Both the position numbers and the translations under genes were made by a program. Shown in pieces: positions 26,301 to 38,683 of a DNA stretch of 64,000 bases. The number at the start of each line of letters is the position of its first letter. Positions within the stretch are counted from its first letter, which is position 1. The notes below the pieces were generated by a model that saw only the letters and a list, made by a program, of their open reading frames with translations, did not search any database and was not told where the DNA came from. The DNA lies in the NCBI GenBank assembly GCA_004352715.1, contig SCFE01000034.1, forward strand, positions 555,100 to 619,099, given 5' to 3'. Source of the stretch: Hofstenia miamia. Taxonomy: Eukaryota > Xenacoelomorpha > Acoela.

Positions 26301-29300
26301 TATGTATTTAATCTTTTTATCAGTTGTTTTTGAATATAGCTAAATCGTTTCAGCATATTCAATTGACTTGCAACGGTGACTTTAAGGCCCCAAAAATTCA
26401 TTAACATTCATAGACTTTGTACTAATTTTATTTAACAATGCAGGTTATTTGTGGTATCCCTCTGGTAAGTAATCATACATTGATTTCATTGCCCATTGTG
26501 CACGTGTGCACCCACCGTTTATCAATTTTGTTGCCTTGACTTGAATATAGCATTTTAATTTTAATGCAAATGTGCATGATTGTGCAGAAAGTCTGAATGT
26601 AGTAGCATTTGAATAGTCAACATTGTTGCAGAAGTGCATGACGTAGCAAAATGCCGCTTGCCTATCTGAATTTCCTTGTATTCGCAGGTATTAAATAGCA
26701 GACTATTCAAATATAGTTTCTGTTTTTCATAACTTTTCTGGATTGTCAACAAATAATTAGACAATTTTCATGAAGACGTTCTAAAATTCAACTTAGAACT
26801 CTAAATTATGAGAATGTTTCAAATGCATGGCTTGTTTCTATGAGTGATGTACTTGATGTTTCGAATTGTTTAGGTACACTGCAGATCTCCAAAGTTCGAA
26901 GTAGTGATAGCGGGAGATATAGTTGCTCTCGTACTAACCAAGTTGGAACAACGTTATCAGACGATTTTCAAGTTTACACAAAAGGTACTCATCGTTTTAA
27001 ATGTTCGACAGCTGTATTAAACTCGAAATTTTTTTAGTTCGAAAAGTGCCTCCATCATTTTCTAAGCGTCCAAGTGAAGAAATAAGAGTCATACCTGGCA
27101 GCAAATTAAATATCACATGTTCAGCAAATGGAAAACCAAAACCTGTCGTTCAATTCTTGAATTTAACCACAGGGAGAATAATTCCAAACACTTACGAAGC
27201 TGATTACACGTAAGTGTTTTTATAAGAATGTCATCTAAAATTGCAAAAAATTCATTGTCATATAGCTGAATTTTCTATGTTCGGTACATAGATGTGCAAG
27301 TTAGTTTCATATTGTATGTATATGTGCGCATAAATGTATTTGCGCTCGTTACTTCTTCTATAAATTATCTTAACGTTGTGTTTTCTGTCATTTTGTAAAC
27401 GGAAGAATACTTTTTAACGCAAGTTGTATAAGATTCTTATTGACTCTCCCTTATTATAGAATTTGCTTATGAGTATTGTGAAGAGGTCAATAACTATAAT
27501 AACTTTTTTTCATGTTGTATGTAATGTATACATTTAGAGCCGCAATTGTGATACGAAACATACTCACTCCTATGCATCTTGCGTGTATTGCCAAAAATGA
27601 AGATGATGAGCAAGCCATGTACAATTTCACAATATCCTTAAAAAGTCAGTTCCAAATTGTCATTATATAATCACTATATTTTTAGAGGTTTTTTATTGAT
27701 TCATGCTTAAAAAATTATTAATCAATAAAAAAAAATTTTTGACTTAGCAAAAGCTAGATTCTGTTCATAGAATTGTATTCTAAATGCAACAACCTTAAGC
27801 TAGGGTTTGTTTTTTGAAATGTCCTGTTCACTCATACATTTATAGTAGAGGAGAAATTACTTTAAACTATGCATTATTTTGAGAAATTTCGACTCAAGTT
27901 GAAATTGGACATTTGTCCAAAATTTAACTAGTATTTTTGTTTAAGGGTTTTCGATCGTGTCGACTTACATATAACACTGCATATAACTTCGAAGATTGCA
28001 ATGTATTTTTGTAAAAACTATTTTTAATATTTTTATAAGTCTTTCGAGTAATATAATTTGATTGTTTCATAAATCGAAGTGTAAGTGTGTAATTGGGTCA
28101 ATGATTGATTAGTAGATTCAAATTGCTCAAATGTACGTATGTTCCAAGTCTTTCTAAGAGCATTTTTGTAAGTTATAATGAATTATTTAAAAGTGATTTT
28201 CCTTTAATGGCCAAAATACACTGAAGAATAAATACAGTTTAGCCCGAAATTATTCGCCCCCTATGAAAAATTTATTTTTTCTTAAATAACTTTGATAAAT
28301 TAAGTGAGAAATTAATAATTTTTAAATGGAATATTGTGGACATTATAGTAATGATATAAACAAAGTTTAAACAAAAAAAGTCCATTTGTTAACATGAAAA
28401 TAATATAATTAAGCATTCCATATGGGTCAATATTAGTAGCCCCCTAAGAATTGAATGGCCTTTTGTGAGAGAACAGCTTTCAATCATTTATGATAATTGA
28501 CTATCAAATTGTTGCACTTATCCACAGGAAGATTTGATCACTCTTGTCTTGAAAATTCCTCCAGTTCTTTTAAGTTGGTTGGTTTTCGAACATTGGCTCT
28601 TTTCTTCAACTCTCCATGGTGGTTCTACAACCATGCTTCACAGTTGGTATAATATTTATGGTATTTAAGGCCTCTTCTTTTTTTCTCCCAACAAAAGCCA
28701 CATCTCTGTGAACAAAGAGTTCAAATTGTATCAGGCTTGTTCGAATGTTTGGCAAAGTCTTCCCGTAATTCTGCATCATGCAAAGTTCTCTGAAATGTGC
28801 TCTTCAATATATTGACTCCAGATTGCGATATATCAGTCAAAATCTCATTTGTTACCTGGGGATGCTTCTTCACATCGCGAACACTTTTTCTCTTCTGGAT
28901 TGGTGATAACTTAGATTTTCTTTCTCTACCAGCTAGATTGGCAACAGTTTCATAGTCCTTGTACATCTTTATTATACTTCTGACGTTTGATCTTGGGATA
29001 TCGGGGCATTTTGAAATTGCTGTGTAGCCTTTCCCATTCTTGTAGGTACTAACAACTTTTTCCCTTAAAAGGTACTTCATGCACCTTCCGATTTACAAAA
29101 ATTGATTGAAATAGTGTCAAGTGTTAATAAACGGAGACATCATCAGCCTATCATTCTGGATTAGACTTCAAAAGTGAAACAATTTGTAATCGAATTGTCA
29201 ATTTTGTTGTACTGTCAGGAATTAGATTTAGCTTCCATTTTGTTCGTAAATCAAAATATTTGGCAGCAGAACAGGTGGAAGGCTTTTAATTACAAATTCA

Positions 29301-32300
29301 GCATTTGATTATAGCATGAGAGCAAGATGGATTTTGCAGCCTTTTATTAAAAACCACTTAAATTTTGTTTTAGATTATCGGTCACTCCTTTACAAAATCT
29401 TTTTTGATATTCACTATTAACCAGTTTATCCATTGTTCGTAAAGGCATTTGCCGAGAGTCTTCATAACACATAACCTGAAAAATAATTGTAGCAAGTTTC
29501 ATAAGATGTCTGAAAAAAATATTAAAACTGAAATTTTTAATACTGTGATTACTTGCCAGATCATATATTTTGTAGTTGTTCGACATTTGAAATCATTATC
29601 CAATTTCATAGAGCTCAGTGTTTATTTACAAGCCAAAAGTGATAGAATACTTTTGTACCCGACTAGGATAGGGGAAAGTAACCTACCCATGTCCATCACT
29701 GACTCTAATGCATTGTAGAAATAAATGACCTGTCAATCTATCTTAAGTATGTTGCAAGACTTCGCATGGCTACAATTAACTGCTTTCAAACGTGCTCCAT
29801 TTTCTTTTTTATATTACCTTGTCACCCCTGGTGTTTCTCGCGGCATTCACTGCGCTATTGTTTTAGCAATTTTCCATTTTGAACTTTACGTCTTCTCTCT
29901 GTGACATTTGATTAATTAGTGCTTTCTATAAAAAATTCGGTTTTGGAACGCTCGAAAACCTAACGAAGACCGGCTCTTTTATCNNNNNNNNNNNNNNATT
30001 TTCCATTTTGAACTTTACGTCTTCTCTCTGTGACATTTGATTAATTAGTGCTTTCTATTAAAAATTCGGTTTTGGAACGCTCGAAAACCTAACGAAGACC
30101 GGCTCTTTTATCCATAACGGTCCTATTTGTAGCATGTACAATGTTATTCTTTTTTAATATGTAAACATTTTAGAGTGTCCCTTACGTCCCACAGAAGTAA
30201 CCGTCTCAGATATTTTGTCGTCCTCTGCCAGAGTACGGTGGAAAGAATTCGGAAAATCGGTGATTTATTTGAAGAAAGCAGCTTCAAGTGGTAAGCAAAA
30301 CATTTCTATTTTAAATAATATGCTGAAATTTTTTTTTTAACTATACTAGGTATAAGGAAGTAATTTATAGAAATTTTGGGAACAAACCTTTATATAAACA
30401 TACATATTTATTATTGAAAAATAACCTTAAATTTCTTGGCGTATTTTAAAAATGACCACAGTTTTGCCAATATTTTGGGACGATTTTCTCCACCTTATTA
30501 AGAAGTATGAAAGTCTTAGAATATTTAACCATCTATTGGTGAATATTCTCCCATATGATTGTGAACTTATCGATGTTCCTGAAGTCTATAAATATATAAT
30601 GAAATTTTCGATGAAAAATTCAATTTGTTTCAAAAAATTTCAAACTCTCCCCATACTTAAGGCTTATTAGAGAGCCTCAACTATTCATTTTTCTGTAGGT
30701 GACCACACAAACCTGTGCAGACACGCCGTGTGCAGCCAGAGTTTGTGACACTGCAGGTACCGGAACAGAACTTATTTCAAAGGTGGAATTTTAAGTCTAA
30801 TTGAAGGAGGAGGAGGCATTCCTCTATCCTGTGGTACTTTCCGATTTTGGATATCTTTTCTGGTTTGTGTTCGCGAGTTATGAGTGTTTAAAATTTTTCG
30901 GTTGTTTAACGTCAAAATAAGTTCAATTTATTTAAATTTAATTTGTCTCAACTGTTCGTTTTAGGAGATGAAATTCGAGAAGAAATCAAATCGAGTGAGT
31001 TTCAGCTTTCTGATCTCGACCCTTTCACTACATACATTGTACGAATTTCTCGTAGAAACGAGCAATGTGAGGGCACTCTTTCAGATCCAGTTAAATTTAC
31101 TACCGCAGAAGGAAGTGAGTAATTTTATTTGTATTACCGTATTATATACTTTTTGAACTTCTATCCATTCATCCTATTCTGTTAATGAAATTGACTAATT
31201 GTGCTGTACAAATTGTTGGTTCGATAGTGACTTTAAGTCTCTTGTGTATCAGCTTTAAGTTGAATGTTAGCGCAAATGAATTGTATATACGACCTGTTGT
31301 AACGGCAAAGCGCTATTTTCATGAATGACTTCCACTTAAACGATAAATTGGTTGAATATAGCTGCCAAGTTCGAATATTTTTCTCGGTACTGCTAGTGTG
31401 GTCTAATATCGTGAGATAGCCGAGAGTGATATGAATATCAAGGCTTCATGTTCAAAGAATCAAAATCAAAATTTGTCCTAATATTTATAATTGAGATGAT
31501 AGTTTATCACCTTCTCGCAGTTTCTATGACATCTGAAAGTGAGTGTAAGATCATTGCAATTATAGTGAAAAAATCTCACTTCATGCCAATGGATGCTGAA
31601 TTATATGTAAATAAAATTATACAAGTTGTTGATATTCAAGGATAACAAATTATTTTTCAGTAGGATGAATAAAGTTAAAGTTGGCTAGATTTACGTCCCA
31701 TTGAGCGTGTCGTAGCATACTGAGAATCAGTTCTTTGAACGTATATTTATGATCTCACTCTTCGGCTACTTGGTATAACTTCTGGGGAGAGACTGGCTAA
31801 AACAAAGGCATATTCAAATACTGCTGCAAAATCAGTTACGGCACACTTGAAGCAAATGCAATGAAGTTAGCTGTTATGAAACGTTATCGTTCACGTCTAC
31901 GAGTGGATATACATTTATCTGATATAGAAATTCTGTACACTTGGTTTTTTGTCCCTCGTTTAATGAGCACAGTCACTTTCGCATACAATTACTAATTACT
32001 GAATGATCGTTTTAGCTTGCCTAGTCAAATAGCTGTTATGTACAGCTAAGCCGTTTAAAATAAAGCTTTCATACTGTTTTTCATTTTAACGTGCTTTTTA
32101 TATGTATGTTTAGGACCCTCTGCGCCTAGAAATCTAACTGGAAGAGTGATCGGAAGTATTGTGGTTTTGCGATTCTACGCTCCATTAAAGCCAAATGGCA
32201 TAATAACGTTCGTTTTTTTAATTTTTTAAATTTTATTAAACTTTCATTCTGGAAAGTTGTTGTTTTCGCGCTTAACCATGTTAATCATCAATGCAAATTG

Positions 32301-34757
32301 ACATTGTAAATTGACTATTCAAGTACTTCAATAAGGAAGTTGTTTTCGAGAGTTGCTTTGTCTATGCGAAAGTTTATAGAAAATGGTAATGGTGTACTGA
32401 TTTGACATTTTAATCCATTACGGTTCACTTTTGTTTTCAGGATTTTTTTATTTTTGGGTTTGCACATCTATATATATTAATACGATAGTGTATGTGTTAT
32501 TTTGTGTATCCCACTTACAAGCGTTGTATTTTTAAACGCTTCCAATTCCGTACCGATTTAGCCGATTTCGATGAAATTTACGCCAATCCTTGACTTTCTG
32601 AGACGAGCCGGAAAGAAAAAACGTGTATTGCAAACTATATGTTGATTCAAACTTCAGTTTTCACATTAGGCTTAAAGAAAAGAGGTTTAAAATTGCAACT
32701 ATTAGTACATTTAAAAAACAGAATAGAGAAATTTTATTTTTCCTGGTGTAAATTTGCTAGTTTCGGGTAGTTTATTGGCCGCCCATTTATAGCTCCTTTG
32801 TTAGGATGGTATGATTGGCATAGTTCATACATAATAAAATCCTCTCACCATCCAGGATTCCTCTCTATATTAAAATGCACGTTACTCACCCGGAATTGAT
32901 ACATCGTGACTTTGTTTAGCAATGATTGCAAGAAGATTCTGCACTTTATTTGTTTAAATGTTATTTTTCTGTACTTGTGAACGAGCTGTTGCTTTTTTGG
33001 AAATTTGGTGGGTCCTCGGGTGAAACAGGAAACTTAGTTTAAATTTTGTAGGTAGATTAGACAAACATCGTAAGTATGTTGAGATGGAGAAGGTTAGCTG
33101 TACATTGACAATTTGATGATCGTATTAATTTCTTTGGATGGATCAACTTCAAATGTGTTAGTCTAAGCGTTGAATAACAAACATTGCCTCACCTGTGAAT
33201 TTGCCTCCTGTACAAAGCTTTATCATCGAACCTTTCCATTCTCTATTCAATTAATTGAGAAACATTTCCTTGAATTTTTTCAGATTGGTTTCTTGTATAT
33301 ATTATATACTAAAAAATTTAGGTATATTTTTATTTCATTAACAGTATAATATTGGAGCAGAAGTGATTTTTCATTCTTTGCTGAAGATGAGCTTTACTTG
33401 CTTTGACTGAGCTATTGTTCATTAAAAATTGTAATATGTACCGAATTTTAGTGCATATTAAGGTCCATTTTTCATGCAATAATTACTCTACCACACGTAT
33501 TCTTTGTTTGACAAAAATTAGATAGATGTCTTTCGAAATTTCTGTTGTCATTATTAATTAGTTATGATGATCGTTAATTATTTGCGAAATTCATTTAATG
33601 CTGTTAAAAATCCATATTTATTGTCGAAGTTTTAGTCATTACCGATTGAGATATAAACGCATGGAGGACAATAAACATCAGTGGATTACTAAAGAAAATA
33701 TCAAAGTCAATGACACCCTTACGGGATTGGTGGAGAATGCAATCTACGATGTTATCGTGTATGCCGTGAATAGTCAGGGATATGGGGACGCTTCTAATCA
33801 ACTGAGAATTAAATTTTCTGACGGAGGTATGCAATTTAATGTATATTTATTCCAAATTTGCTTGTAATTTTTCATCATCATTTTGTCATCTTTTAAACGT
33901 CTAACGTGGTTGCAAAGACACTTTTCATAATATTCATGTAGAAAATTTAGTTAATCATGAAGAATGTTATTAAAATTCGATAGTAAATTTGAAATTTATT
34001 GCTACTTATACATTGAGTCTCATTATTTACTTTAAATCATATAGAATCTAACCATAACCAAAGGTATTCCAATAGTCTCGATTTCATTAATCAGACATTT
34101 GCTACATTTTTTATTTAAAAGTGATGCTGTAAATAGCGTGAATTTCAATTTTTATTTCACCTTTTAATTCAAATACATTTATTACTATTATAGATAAATC
34201 TGATGTCGACAATCACACCGGTAGTATAAATGTATTTATTCATCAATAATTGTGAGCAGCCTGTACACATTAAATGAATTTAGTTACTAATTACCTGCTT
34301 ATATTTGAACATTAATACTGCATGGAGTCCATACATAATATGTTACGCCATCTATTGTGCAAAATAGGACGTCTAATTTTTGTTTTGAAAATAGCATGCT
34401 TTTAAAACTAACTGTTCTAATATTAAACGTGCCTTTATCATGATTTAATGAATGAGTTTTAAGCAAATTATATTATAACATACTCTATAAATTAAATTTG
34501 TAAATATAGAAGTTTTAGTGTTTTTCATAATATGCCAAAAGTTAAAAAAGGCGCCCCGTTTAAATGTTGTATATATAAAACTTTTTTTGACAAACCTAGA
34601 ACTTATAGATAACAAATTAGACCCCTATTCCAAATGCGTAATGTAAAATTTTTGGATAGAATGAATGATTCTGGCTTTCCATCAAAAAAGGCGCTGGATA
34701 CAATGGAAAATCGGAAATGCTGGCGGTGGATACAAATCCCATAGTATCTAGAGTCCG

Positions 34758-34790
<33 letters not shown>

Positions 34791-34974
34791 NNNNNNNNNN
34801 NNNNNNNNNNNNNNNNNNNNNNNNNNNNNNNNNNNNNNNNNNNNNNNNNNNNNNNNNNNNNNNNNNNNNNNNNNNNNNNNNNNNNNNNNNNNNNNNNNNN
34901 NNNNNNNNNNNNNNNNNNNNNNNNNNNNNNNNATTGTGTCCAGACTTTATGACCACCCTTTATATATACACATG

Positions 34975-35011
<37 letters not shown>

Positions 35012-35234
35012 CGTCCGTAAACTCTGGACGCATGAAAATTAGCTATTTTTCAATGTAGGCTTTAAAATTATTTAAATTTTGTTGCATTCATAACTGAAGG
35101 ATTGTCACAATGGATAATAGCAGATGAATTGAAACATCTAATGTACTTCATCAGGGCAGAATTTCACTTGTTTAAACAGTGGATTAGGAAATTTAATTGT
35201 GTCCAGACTTTATGACCACCCTTTATATATACAC

Positions 35235-35276
<42 letters not shown>

Positions 35277-36837
35277 TTATGTAAGTATATATATGTATGC
35301 ATATATTTTTGTATGTTTATGTATATATGTTTTTAAATACATTCGGTGTACACTTATTAACATTCCGAATAATTTTTTAAATGCTAATTCACAGGATTGA
35401 TTTATTCACTAAATTGAACTCATTGTAGCTTAGAGTTGACTGATTTTTCCTCCCCTTTAATCCGCTTTCGTTTAATTTTTTAAATTTAATATTTTTTTTC
35501 ATCCGTGAACTACTGGTATATTCAAATATTGCACCATTTTTTAACTTTTACTCCATTGACAATAGAAAACGTTGCATGTACATGTACATGCAATTCATTG
35601 GTTTCTCATTGTTCATCTATTATAACATCTATTCCCGTTTTTTGTTATAGTAGGCAACGTTATTAAGTTTGAATAATAATGAGCAGACTCCGTTCATTAT
35701 AAAATTGCTTCCAACCTTGGAAGCGACGCGATGTTTTCCTGCCAAATCAGGATTTAAGCAATGTCGGCTAAGAGTTATTGAAAATTATATGTAGGTAAAA
35801 TATTTTCGATTTATTCTGACTAAAAATGAGTTTTTATTCGATAGTCAACAATATCGTAATTATTCGAATGTTTTTACCATTAAGTTTTAGATTTAAATTG
35901 AAATGATATATTATGAATACTAAAGTCACATAGACATATGCAATGGCGTGTTGTTGGTGATTGGGATTATCTACCCGGGTCTGGACGGGTAATAGAAAGT
36001 CGGATAATTTATCTGAAAGCGCTTGCGTTGCCAATTACATTTGTTATTAACATATTGATATATACATTTATTTACTAAGTTTGAACTTGATAATACTTTA
36101 GTCGCTGTTGCTGTACCTTATATTGATGCAAAAGCGATTTCCCCGCATTCAATCCGTGTTGTTTGGAAGAAACCGTTGCTTGTTAAAACCCAAGACATTC
36201 TGAAGTTTGAAGTTAAAGTGGTAAAATTAATAGGAGAAGACTCTCCCATTTCGTTGCATATCAATCCGAACCAATACGATGCTGAGATACCTAATTTGGA
36301 ACCTAACACTGACTACGGGGTTTCAATAGTAATATATGACAGGGATCGTCGTGAAGGTCCAGAAAGTGAAGTCGTTTCTGTGAGAACAGCCGAAGCAGGT
36401 AAAATAAATGCGAAACTCATGCATGAATAATTTGCGTGATTTCTATTAGTACCCTGTTTATTCCTTGAGATCGAATACATTTTTTCCACAAAATTTAATT
36501 AATAATTTCCCTTCATCTCGTCATATATTTTATTCAAAAATACAAACCATCACTAAAACAAATTCAAATGGTGAAATCAAAGCCTTAGTAAGATTTTGCT
36601 TAGTATTCGTGCTCTGTGGACTAAATGCTTAAGGCAAGACATGGGCTGCTCTTGAGTCGCGAATTATTTCACAAGCTGTAGTTGATTTTTTCACTCTAAT
36701 TGATTTTGATTTTTTTTTCTGCGACAATTCCTTTTTCTTAAATATCAAAAATTTCGAAAGACAACATTTTGAAGACACATCAAAAATAAAAAATAAATAT
36801 TTATTTGTGTTCTAAATATATGCATACAGATTCTCGC

Positions 36838-36884
<47 letters not shown>

Positions 36885-38645
36885 GGCGTTTCATAATTCA
36901 CAACGACTTTCCAAAAATATGTTTATTAAACAGAACTATACACATGTACAAAACGAAAAAATGTTATGCATTAAAAAGATCCACTTGCAATCCACACTTT
37001 TCAATACACATTAATGGAGCGCAATACAGACACAGGCACGTAAGCAAATGCTTGTCGAATCGCTGTCTTCAATTCTTCTTTAGTTTTCGCCTTTTTCTTC
37101 ATAATTTTGGGTTTTAACAACCCCCACAATTCGTTATCGTAGGAGGATATATCTGGGATACGTGGAGGCCAAAGGGTTCGTCCAAATTTACCTAACCAGC
37201 GATCTGCGAAATGTCGATTCAGAAATTTCCTTGATTTTGAGGCCGTATGAGCTGGTGCTTCGTACTGCTGAAGATGTGAAGAAAGCTAAATGCGTTTATT
37301 ACTTAGAGCTGGCAAAAATTGTGTGTGCAAAAGTTGAATATAAGAATCGGCTGTTACTGAGCCCTCTATGAAGAATGGTTCCATCAAGTACTTTGCAGAC
37401 ATCGCTGCCCATGCCATTACTGTTGGTGGATGCTGGGCTATTTGTTCATAGAAATATGGGTTTGCTTTGCTCCACATGCAGATTTGTGATTCTTTCCCTT
37501 CTGAATAAAATGCAAACTCATCACTGAAAAATATTGTCACGACGTGTGGCATTATCGTACTTTTTCAATATTGCGTGACAAGAAGTTACCTGTGTTTCAT
37601 AATCAGTTTCACTTAGAAATTGCACTTTTACTGGTTTCCAACTCCTGTAGCCCAGATCTCCTAGTAATCGTCAAAATGTTGTTCGGGATATTTGGAAAGT
37701 AATGAAAAATAATTATTGCTGATTATTGATTTAATTATAAAGAGACCTACCTTAATGATGTTCCACTGCGATTTATTTGTCACCACTTTCATTAGGACTA
37801 CCAGGATGATGTTTATCAAGAATAGATCCAATTTGGAATAATTTTTCTGACCACAATTAAATATATCGTGTATCAGATGGTTCACACTCAAACCGTTCAA
37901 GTAACTTGGTCTTCATTGCTCTTATAGATGAAACAGACTTGTCACTCTCATAATACCATACGGGGGCAAGAACACGACACTCAATCGTATAGCTGCTCTG
38001 GTCAGCCATTTTCACTTATGAACTAAAACAAATATATGAACGTAAAAGATTTAATTATTTAAAACATTAAAACAAATACATATATTATGAATAATTATGA
38101 ATGTATTGTACAGTATAGTAAACGTATATTTGAAAGTCGTTGTGAATTATGAAACGCCCTGTATATATAAGGTCTACCGGAAAGTATTTTCAAAATCCAA
38201 TTATTTATTATTGTCGATAAACTTTATTAAATGTTGTAATTGTGAATAATATTATCCTAAACATGTAAGCATATGTTTATTTTATTTTGCATACATTCTG
38301 TTTTCTATTTTTATTGTTTGATGTGTATATACAGGCGTAGGAAATTAACTAAGGCAAAGTTTGTTCAGGTTAGTTTTTAATGTAAAGCATTATTAAACCC
38401 ATGGCTACTGATAAAGTTCATCTTTAATACTATATAACTAGGTGCGAAATTCTGTCACAACCATCATTGTCCCCTCCAATTATCACTTGTTTTCGTTCTT
38501 ACCAAGATTTTGAGAGTAAAAAATTCAAAAATTAAGAAGATATCAAACAATTACTGGCTAAATTTTTCTCATCACAATTAAAAAAACATTTTTCTAAAAT
38601 GGAATGCACAAATTGCTTACACGCTAGCAGAAATTACAAGGGGTA

Positions 38646-38683
<38 letters not shown>

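Larger units (their letters stand above)
27645..30173 (+). other. Intron between Ig3 and FN3-1
   Basis: It contains an internally deleted Tc1 element (28235-29080) and a duplicated segment around an N gap (29869-30112). The remaining parts, 27645-28234 and 29081-29868, show nothing recognisable. Confidence 0.6.
33827..36101 (+). other. Intron between FN3-2 and FN3-3
   Basis: It holds (TA)n tracts, a 142-N gap and MITE copies at 34759-35268, plus a 22-bp palindrome at 35572-35593. 33827-34758 and 35594-36101 show nothing else. Confidence 0.6.
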
